This document shows positions 32,778 through 38,820 of a DNA stretch of 38,820 bases, one piece after another. This stretch comes from Gammaproteobacteria bacterium. GTDB lineage: Bacteria; Pseudomonadota; Gammaproteobacteria; Steroidobacterales; Steroidobacteraceae. Below the pieces are notes generated by a model that worked only from the letters and a program-made list of their open reading frames with translations, searched no databases and was not told where the DNA came from. The stretch spans positions 1 to 38,820 of the forward strand of contig RFOD01000022.1 in NCBI GenBank assembly GCA_009926865.1, written 5' to 3'. How positions within the stretch are numbered: position 1 is the first letter of the stretch; each line of letters starts with the position of its first letter. The position numbers and the translations under genes were made by a program.

Positions 32778-32889
32778 CACGGTCGGCAACCCGTAGGTCG
32801 GTTGTATCGGGGCGAGTCCCCTTACCTGTCGATGGGCAAGATCGGTCACGCTATTGCGGCAGTCCTGTGGATCTCGGCGAGGAGCGGAC

Positions 32890-33639
32890 ATGACAGATTC
32901 TTTGGGTTATCGAATGAAATTCGGCGTGGTGGCGCCATCGACCAACACCAGCGTGCAGCCTGAATATGACGACATGCGTCCGCACGGCATCACCAATCAT
33001 TTCTCGCGCATCATGATCCCTGACACGCGGGTCACGACGGACGAGGAATTTTTGCAGATGATGCACAACATTCGCGGTGCGACCGAGGAAGCGATCGATG
33101 CGGTCATGACTTGTGCGCCGGGCTACGTGATTATGGGTATGTCAGCAGAGACCTTTTGGGACGGTGCGGAAGGCGCCGAGAAGCTGCATCAACGTATGGA
33201 ACAGCGGGCGGGAGTCGGAGTAGGCCTAGGCTCACACGCGGTACTCGCGGCATTACGGAGTTACGGCGCGAACCTGCGCAGAATTTCAGTGATTACCCCG
33301 TACATGCCAGTTGGCGATGGAATGGTAGAAAAATTCTTTGAGGATAACGGGTTTGAGTTGCACGCGTTGAAGGGTTTGAAGTGCGCGAGTCCGATGCTGA
33401 TTGCGCATGAGACGCCGGCGACTTTGCGCGCGGCGATTCGTGAGGTTGATGACTCCTCAGTCGAGGCCATTGTTCAAGTCGGCACCAATCTTGCGTGTGC
33501 TGCGGTTGCAGCAGAAGCCGAGCGTTGGCTGAATAAGCCCGTGATTGCAATTAACACGGCAACCTATTGGTATGCCTTGAGACAGAATGGCTTCAAAGAT
33601 CAAATGCAGGGCTTTGGGTCATTGCTGGAAAATTTCTAA
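32890..33639 (+). CDS. Asp/Glu racemase / maleate isomerase / arylmalonate decarboxylase family protein
   Basis: A 249-residue two-lobed protein. APSTNTSVQPEYDDM (15-29), VITPYMPVGDGM (134-145), VGTNLAC (197-203) and KPVIAINTATYWYALR (216-231) place it in the maleate cis-trans isomerase/AMDase branch of the Asp/Glu/hydantoin racemase superfamily. By hand alignment the two catalytic-cysteine positions are Met84 and Gly198, so a standard two-cysteine mechanism looks unlikely; Cys203 is close by. ATG 32890 follows GAGGAG. First gene of a plus-strand operon. Confidence 0.85.
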   Translation: MTDSLGYRMKFGVVAPSTNTSVQPEYDDMRPHGITNHFSRIMIPDTRVTTDEEFLQMMHNIRGATEEAIDAVMTCAPGYVIMGMSAETFWDGAEGAEKLHQRMEQRAGVGVGLGSHAVLAALRSYGANLRRISVITPYMPVGDGMVEKFFEDNGFELHALKGLKCASPMLIAHETPATLRAAIREVDDSSVEAIVQVGTNLACAAVAAEAERWLNKPVIAINTATYWYALRQNGFKDQMQGFGSLLENF

Positions 33640-33675
33640 ATTTGATGATTTGAGTTCGCTGAGAGGGGTACTTGG

Positions 33676-34593
33676 ATGCACTACGACTATGTGCCGATCA
33701 ATTTACGTGGTCCCTTACGCTGGCCAGAGGGTAAGCGTGTTGCACTGATTATTACGGTGAATCTAGAAACCTGGGATCTCATCAAAGATACTGATAAGCC
33801 GTATTACGCGGGTGGGCCCGCGATTTTGCCGGACGTGCTACCGGGTGACACACCCGACTTTCCGAATTACACCTGGCGCGAATACGGTCAACGCGTCGGC
33901 GCGTTTCGTCTTTTTGATATGTTCGACGAGGAGGGTGTCAAGCCTTCGTGCACCATTAATGCCGTGACGGCGCTACGGCGCAGGCCAATGCTCGATGCGG
34001 CGCTACAGCGCGGTTGCGAGATCTTGGCGCACAACTATGAGCAGGGAGAGCTATTAACCAATTTTGCAAAAGACCCTGAGCGCGAGCGAGACATCATTGC
34101 TCGCTCGTTGCAGGTGTATGAGCAAGCCGTGGGGCGCAAGGCGCGTGGTTGGCTGTCATCGTCGCTGCGTGGCACGCTCAACACCGCCGATATTTTGGCT
34201 GAGCACGGACTGCTTTTTTACTGTGATCTCATGAACGATGATCAGCCTTATTTAATCAGTACGCCGCACGGGCCGATTGTCTCGACGCCCTACACCAACG
34301 AGATCAACGATTTCACGCTATTAACCCGACGTAATCACACAACGGATGAATTTCGCGATATTTTGATCGAGGAGCTGAACGAGCTCTATCGAGAGGGTGA
34401 GCACTCTGGGCGAATCATGAATATCGGTTTGCACCCCCATGTGAGCGGTCGTGCGTATCGCATTCGTGCCCTGCGGGAATTTATCCGCCACGCTAAGAGT
34501 CTGCCCGGGGTTTGGTGGGCCACCCGTGAGCAGGTGGCCGAGTCATATTTGCAACAGCATGCGACCCATATGCCGTCTAGCAAGACAGTCTAA
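33676..34593 (+). CDS. Polysaccharide-deacetylase-fold protein, PuuE (allantoinase)-like
   Basis: A 305-residue NodB-fold protein. Its C-terminal segment MNIGLHPHVSGRAYRIRALREF strongly recalls PuuE-type members, which act as allantoinases on cyclic ureides rather than on polysaccharides. The first motif reads VNLETWD (28-34), where metal-dependent deacetylases have paired aspartates, and HNYEQGE (119-125) stands where an H-x3-H motif is usual. No signal peptide, so it is cytosolic. GAGGGG upstream of ATG 33676. Probably co-transcribed with the racemase-like gene. Confidence 0.83.
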   Translation: MHYDYVPINLRGPLRWPEGKRVALIITVNLETWDLIKDTDKPYYAGGPAILPDVLPGDTPDFPNYTWREYGQRVGAFRLFDMFDEEGVKPSCTINAVTALRRRPMLDAALQRGCEILAHNYEQGELLTNFAKDPERERDIIARSLQVYEQAVGRKARGWLSSSLRGTLNTADILAEHGLLFYCDLMNDDQPYLISTPHGPIVSTPYTNEINDFTLLTRRNHTTDEFRDILIEELNELYREGEHSGRIMNIGLHPHVSGRAYRIRALREFIRHAKSLPGVWWATREQVAESYLQQHATHMPSSKTV

Positions 34594-34641
34594 TCTGGAT
34601 GGGCGTCGGCTATGACGCCGCAGCGCAGGAGAGAAAGTAGG

Positions 34642-36171
34642 ATGAGCACAGACACAACAATGACGCTAGGCGAGTGGCCAGTTCAGACTGAGGGCGCGCG
34701 CCGTTTTCTGGCAACACCCGACCGACGAATGCTGATTGGCGCCGAGTGGGTCGATGCGCTTTCGGGCGATCGTCTGGAGACCCTTAATCCTGCGACGGGT
34801 GAGTTGTTAGCCACGATTCCCGCCGGTGACGCCGCTGACGTCGATCGGGCGGTAGCCATCGCTCGCGAGGCGTTTGAGCAAGGGCCCTGGCGTAGCATGT
34901 TGCCGGCTGAGCGTGCGCGCCTCTTGTGGAAAGTCGCAGATCTCATCGAGGCCCATCTGGATGAGCTTGCTGAGCTTGAAACTTTGGATCAGGGCAAACC
35001 GCTTTGGGTCGCTAAATACGCGGAAATTCCCGGTGCGATTGAGCAGTTTCGGTATTTCGCGGGAGCCGCGACCAAGCTCGAAGGCAGCACGATCGACCCC
35101 TCGATCAATTATCAGCCGCCGGGTAAAAAGCTCTTTGCCTACACGCGTAAGGAGCCTATCGGTGTGGTCGGCGCGATCGTGCCTTGGAACTCGCCGCTCG
35201 TATTAACGGCGATGAAAATTGCGCCCGCGTTGGCTGCGGGTTGCACGATGGTCCTTAAGCCTGCCGAGGACACCTCGCTGACGGCGTTGAGACTCGCAGA
35301 ATTGATGCTCGAGGCGGGCATACCCCCTGGCGTGCTTAACGTCGTGACCGGTCTTGGCGAAAAGGCGGGAGCGGCCCTCGCAGCGCATCCAGACGTCAAC
35401 AAAGTGGCTTTCACGGGCTCGACCGAGGTGGGCAAGCTCATCTTGGGCGCTGCGCGCGGTAACCTGAAAAAAGTGACGCTGGAGCTCGGCGGTAAATCGC
35501 CCGTCATCGTGCTCAATGATGCCGATTTGGAGCATGCGATTCCGGGCGCTGCGAATGCGATTTTCTTTAATGCGGGCCAAGTGTGCGTCGCCGGCTCGCG
35601 TCTCTATGTCCAGCGGAAAATCTTTGATCAAGTGATCGAGGGTGTGGCAGCGCAGGCCAAATCCATCAAACTCGGCCACGGATTGGATCCCAGTACCCAG
35701 ATGGGTCCTCTCGTCAGCCGCAAGCAAGCGGAGCGGGTTGCAGGTTACATCCGTGCGGGCGCTGCCGAGGGTGCGCAGATTATGAGCGGAGGCGCAGAGG
35801 GGCTTGGGCCAGCGGGTACCTTCATTGCGCCGACCCTCTTGAGTGGCGTCAGACCCGACATGACGGTGGTTCGAGAGGAGATTTTCGGGCCAGTGGTCGT
35901 CGCGACCCCCTTTGATGAGCCCGAGGAAGCGGTCGCGCTCGCCAATGACACCGAATATGGCTTGGCAGCGAGCGTCTGGACGGAGAGCTTGTCGTCGGCG
36001 CATCGCCTCGCTGCGGACATCAAGGCGGGTACCGTCTGGATCAATAGTCACTCCATGTACGATGCGAGCTTGCCGATTGGAGGCGTAAAGCAGTCGGGCT
36101 GGGGTCGCGACAGTGGTCATCAGGCCGTCGATAATTATTTGGAGACAAAAACCGTCTGCGCCGTGATTTAG
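34642..36171 (+). CDS. NAD(P)-dependent aldehyde dehydrogenase
   Basis: A 509-residue aldehyde dehydrogenase with Asn183 (PWNSP), Glu281 (LELGGK) and catalytic Cys315 (NAGQVCVAGSR). FTGSTEVGK marks the cofactor-binding region, as in betaine-aldehyde and phenylacetaldehyde-type enzymes. The substrate is unknown; it may oxidise a pathway aldehyde. ATG 34642 is used, with AGGAG about ten bases upstream. It differs clearly from the HpaE-like enzyme at 16053-17558, so it is not a recent duplicate. Confidence 0.94.
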   Translation: MSTDTTMTLGEWPVQTEGARRFLATPDRRMLIGAEWVDALSGDRLETLNPATGELLATIPAGDAADVDRAVAIAREAFEQGPWRSMLPAERARLLWKVADLIEAHLDELAELETLDQGKPLWVAKYAEIPGAIEQFRYFAGAATKLEGSTIDPSINYQPPGKKLFAYTRKEPIGVVGAIVPWNSPLVLTAMKIAPALAAGCTMVLKPAEDTSLTALRLAELMLEAGIPPGVLNVVTGLGEKAGAALAAHPDVNKVAFTGSTEVGKLILGAARGNLKKVTLELGGKSPVIVLNDADLEHAIPGAANAIFFNAGQVCVAGSRLYVQRKIFDQVIEGVAAQAKSIKLGHGLDPSTQMGPLVSRKQAERVAGYIRAGAAEGAQIMSGGAEGLGPAGTFIAPTLLSGVRPDMTVVREEIFGPVVVATPFDEPEEAVALANDTEYGLAASVWTESLSSAHRLAADIKAGTVWINSHSMYDASLPIGGVKQSGWGRDSGHQAVDNYLETKTVCAVI

Positions 36172-36201
36172 TTGCGGTGCCAGACACGTCGAGGGGGTCA
36201 C

Positions 36202-37587
36202 GTGTCTGTGGAATCGAGACTGAAAACCAGCCAGTTGCTGGCCTATGCAGCGCCCACGGTGGCGCTGCAGGCCATGTTGGTGCCGCTCTATAACTTTCTA
36301 CCTCCGGTGTACTACTCCTCTGAGGTGGGGATGGTGGCTCTGACGGTCGCCGCTATTTTTGCGGTCGGTCGTTTTTGGGAGGCGATTATCGATCCGCTTG
36401 TGGGCGCGATCTCGGATCGCACCACCCATCGCTTTGGACGACGCCGTCTTTGGATGGCAGTCGGTGCACCGATCGCACTCATTTCGGCTTGGTTTTTATT
36501 GCTACCCCCGGCAGGGGCGTCACCGGGATATCTACTGTTTTGGTTGGTGAGTTTTTACGCGGGCTGGACCTTGGTTTACGTCCCGCATCAAACCTGGGGC
36601 GGTGAGCTATCGACGGATTACGCCGAGCGCAACCGGATCGCAGGGTTCCGCGAGAGCGGGGCGTTTGTTGGCTATCTCTGTGCCAGTGCTGTGGGTATTT
36701 TGTATTGGATCTGGATTAAGGGGGTCGCGTTTCCGAGCTACGGGCAGATTGTGCAGTCGGTCGGTGCGTTTTTCGCCGTCGCCTTACCGATCGCCATTCT
36801 TTGGTGTTTTAGAAAAGTGCCGGTCATCGAACAGCATAGTGAGCGCACGCCGGGCTGGGGTGAAATCGCCCGTATCATTACGCGTAACGCTCCTTTTCGA
36901 CGACTCATTGGGGCGTATTTGATCGATCGTTTGGCGATGGGTGTGTATTTCGGAGTTCAGCCCATTTTGATTTCCCAGGCTCTTGGACTGCATCAGCATG
37001 TGTTGACGGTCGCCTTGGTGAACACGGTTGCCGCCGTGGTGTTAGCGCCCACTTGGATTCCTCTTGCGACTCGCTTAGGTAAACACCGAGCCTACTGTGT
37101 TGCCAATATATTGACCGCCTGCGCCTATATCTCCCTCTTCTTTATGCCAGACGGAGCGCTACTGCCGGTGTTGGCAGCGAACGCGCTCATGGCATTTGGG
37201 AATGGCGGCACGTTGATCACCCCGCCATCTATGACAGCGGATGCCGTCGATGCGGATGAGTTAGAGACGGGTGTCGCGCAGATGGGTGGACACATGGCCT
37301 TTTTAGCGTCCGTGTTCAAGTTTGGGATGGGCTTGGGCCTCTTCGTGGGGCTTGGGTTTCTATCAATCTTTGGTTACACCGACTTGAGTCAAGTCTTATC
37401 TTCTGATGTAGAGCAGGGCGTACGTCTCGGCGCTTCTTGGCTACCGGCAGTAATGTTACTGCTACCTATTTTTATGATGTGGAACTATCCGATTGATGGT
37501 GCGGCCCATGCGGGGATTCGTGAGCAACTGGCGGCAAAGCGTCTAGCAAGAACCGGATCATCCGCCGCCGTGAGGGAGGGTGCATGA
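36202..37587 (+). CDS. GPH/MelB-like cation symporter (MFS)
   Basis: A 461-residue transporter with about 12 helices. GRFWEAIIDPLVGAISDRT, then HRFGRRRLWMAVGAP (the first-loop motif) and YVPHQTWGGELSTDYAERNRI in the middle of the protein match the glycoside-pentoside-hexuronide:cation symporter family. Such proteins import sugars and other organic solutes, here possibly the pathway substrate. I chose GTG 36202 since GAGGGGG stands just upstream; the frame opens at TTG 36172 right after the previous stop. The next gene overlaps by four bases. Confidence 0.88.
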   Translation: MSVESRLKTSQLLAYAAPTVALQAMLVPLYNFLPPVYYSSEVGMVALTVAAIFAVGRFWEAIIDPLVGAISDRTTHRFGRRRLWMAVGAPIALISAWFLLLPPAGASPGYLLFWLVSFYAGWTLVYVPHQTWGGELSTDYAERNRIAGFRESGAFVGYLCASAVGILYWIWIKGVAFPSYGQIVQSVGAFFAVALPIAILWCFRKVPVIEQHSERTPGWGEIARIITRNAPFRRLIGAYLIDRLAMGVYFGVQPILISQALGLHQHVLTVALVNTVAAVVLAPTWIPLATRLGKHRAYCVANILTACAYISLFFMPDGALLPVLAANALMAFGNGGTLITPPSMTADAVDADELETGVAQMGGHMAFLASVFKFGMGLGLFVGLGFLSIFGYTDLSQVLSSDVEQGVRLGASWLPAVMLLLPIFMMWNYPIDGAAHAGIREQLAAKRLARTGSSAAVREGA

Positions 37588-38810
37588 AACTCGTACGAGG
37601 ACTCGTGAAGCTGCTGTTGGGGCTGATTGCGCTCCTTTTATTGTTTATTGTCGGTTTGCTCACCACGATGTGGATCGCCGATCCAACGGTGCCTAAAAAT
37701 ATTTTCTTTGGGCAGCCGATCACCGCACCCGCAGCGGTGGAGCGTTCGCAGCCGCAGGTTCGAGTAACCGGGCTGCCTCGCGCAGACTTGACGCCCATGG
37801 AGCCCGTTGGGGGCGTGGTTGACGAGTCGATCTTTGATCCCGATCTCTTTGCGGAGGCCGTGGAGTATGCGGACGATTCGAACTCCGTGGCCTTGCTCGT
37901 TCAACAGGGTGGGGTGATTCGGTACGAACGTTATTGGCCTGGGTATGGGCCGGAGACTCGGACCAATCCCAATTCAATGCATAAGCCCGTATTGGCCCTG
38001 CTCGTTGGCGCTGCCATCGCAGACGGCTATATCGACTCCTTGGATGCCAAAGCAGCGACTTGGTTGACCGAGTGGCAAGACGATCCACGGCAAGAGATCA
38101 CCATTCGTCAGCTTCTGCAAATGTCGAGCGGGCTCGAGATCCCCGTGTTTGGCACTTGGAAGTCGGCACGAATTCTTTTCGGCTCAGATCTGGTTGCTGG
38201 GGTGTTGGATTTGCAGGCTGAAAAGCCAGCGGGTAGTGAGTTTCAGTATAGTAACGCTAATTCACAACTACTTGCGCTAATCATTGAGAGAGCGACCCAG
38301 GAGCCCTACGCGCAATACCTGGGGCGTCGTTTGTGGCAGCCGCTCGGCGCGCAAGATGCTTTTCTTTGGTTGGATCGCGAAGGCGGCATGCCGCGCGGCT
38401 TTTGCTGTCTTTTCGCAAACGCTCGTGATTGGCTACGGGTGGGCGAATTAATTCTCGGCGAGGGTGAACGGGCCGGTGAGCGCATCGTTCCCGCCGACTA
38501 CGTCGCTCAAATGTTGACACCATCGGCGTTAAATCCGAACTTCGGATTTCAAATTTGGCTAGGCTCGCCCCCGAGTGAGACGCGAAAATATAATGACTTT
38601 ACAGTCACGGCCTATCACTCGGCGCCGTTTGTCGTCAGCGATGTCATTTATATTGATGGCTTCGGTGGGCAGCGGGTTTACATCATTCCATCCCAACAAC
38701 TGATCATTGTTCGTACTGGCGTGTCACGTACGGATTGGGATGATGCCATCCTCGTCAATGCGATTAGTCGCGCATTACGTCCAAGCGTGACGTCGGATCC
38801 CGCGTCATAA
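37584..38810 (+). CDS. Serine hydrolase, beta-lactamase class C-like
   Basis: A 408-residue serine hydrolase of the class C beta-lactamase/esterase fold. An N-terminal hydrophobic anchor (about 7-31) points to export or membrane attachment. The catalytic SxxK is Ser131-Met-His-Lys134, and the YSN motif is Tyr222-Ser-Asn224. The third KTG-type motif is replaced by a GFGGQ region. Such proteins are often esterases or peptidases rather than beta-lactamases. Its ATG overlaps the symporter stop, so the pair is probably co-expressed; it may process the substrate in the periplasm. Confidence 0.9.
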   Translation: MKLVRGLVKLLLGLIALLLLFIVGLLTTMWIADPTVPKNIFFGQPITAPAAVERSQPQVRVTGLPRADLTPMEPVGGVVDESIFDPDLFAEAVEYADDSNSVALLVQQGGVIRYERYWPGYGPETRTNPNSMHKPVLALLVGAAIADGYIDSLDAKAATWLTEWQDDPRQEITIRQLLQMSSGLEIPVFGTWKSARILFGSDLVAGVLDLQAEKPAGSEFQYSNANSQLLALIIERATQEPYAQYLGRRLWQPLGAQDAFLWLDREGGMPRGFCCLFANARDWLRVGELILGEGERAGERIVPADYVAQMLTPSALNPNFGFQIWLGSPPSETRKYNDFTVTAYHSAPFVVSDVIYIDGFGGQRVYIIPSQQLIIVRTGVSRTDWDDAILVNAISRALRPSVTSDPAS

Positions 38811-38820
38811 GCGCAGCCGC

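Noticed and set aside
35203-36201. Long minus-strand open frame (332 codons) opposite an aldehyde dehydrogenase
   Set aside because: It lies fully antisense to a clear ALDH, has a composition rich in Arg/His typical of shadow frames, and shows no recognisable domain.
1-38820. CRISPR arrays, insertion sequences, phage genes or attachment sites
   Set aside because: No regularly spaced repeats, transposase or integrase motifs, or duplicated tRNA end were seen; the only tRNA is intact and followed by housekeeping ccm genes rather than an integrated element.

Overview
The window reads as a chromosomal segment of a gammaproteobacterium, probably an environmental, metabolically versatile one. Supporting this are a tRNA-Leu with an encoded CCA end, a complete System I cytochrome c maturation operon in ccmABCDEFGHI order, tight gene packing with many 4-nt start/stop overlaps, and many GTG/TTG starts. 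No species can be named from sequence alone. I saw no insertion sequence, phage gene, CRISPR array or rRNA.

Layout. (1) 1-396: GC-rich DNA with no convincing gene, then tRNA-Leu(UAA) at 397-483. (2) 520-10004, plus strand: ccmABCDEFGHI for haem export, haem chaperoning and apocytochrome reduction/ligation, followed without a real gap by an MFS-type and a MATE-type transporter. (3) 9978-15472, minus strand: rhomboid protease, an alpha/beta-hydrolase-fold protein without a nucleophile serine, a membrane protein, a glutathione S-transferase whose start is broken by a 5-bp tandem duplication, a peptide-type ABC substrate-binding protein without its permease, and a nitrilase-superfamily amidohydrolase. 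(4) 15548-16099, plus: VOC-fold protein. (5) 16053-18679, minus: HpaE-like aldehyde dehydrogenase and a SAM methyltransferase with an unassigned N-terminal half. (6) 18779-26695, plus: UbiD decarboxylase, haem-oxygenase-like di-iron protein, SDR, GntR regulator, secreted FGE-like protein, dihydropyrimidinase-type amidohydrolase, peroxiredoxin, MDR reductase. (7) 26740-32690, minus: IclR regulator, FAD-linked oxidase, ETF beta, ETF alpha, MFS exporter, NTF2-like protein. (8) 32890-38810, plus: Asp/Glu-racemase/maleate-isomerase-like protein, PuuE-like deacetylase-fold protein, aldehyde dehydrogenase, GPH-type symporter, serine beta-lactamase-like hydrolase.

Regions 3-8 look like a catabolic island built for an organic substrate. 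It offers uptake, prFMN-type decarboxylation, a possible O2-dependent di-iron step, cyclic amide/ureide opening (dihydropyrimidinase- and PuuE-like folds, nitrilase), aldehyde oxidation (two ALDHs), and flavin dehydrogenation feeding ETF. GntR and IclR regulators flank or lie within these operons. The substrate is not identifiable from sequence. A recurrent oddity is that several members of hydrolase, racemase or oxidase folds lack the canonical catalytic residue of their family (alpha/beta hydrolase, FGE-like, racemase-like, deacetylase-like). That makes this region the best place to look for undescribed chemistry.
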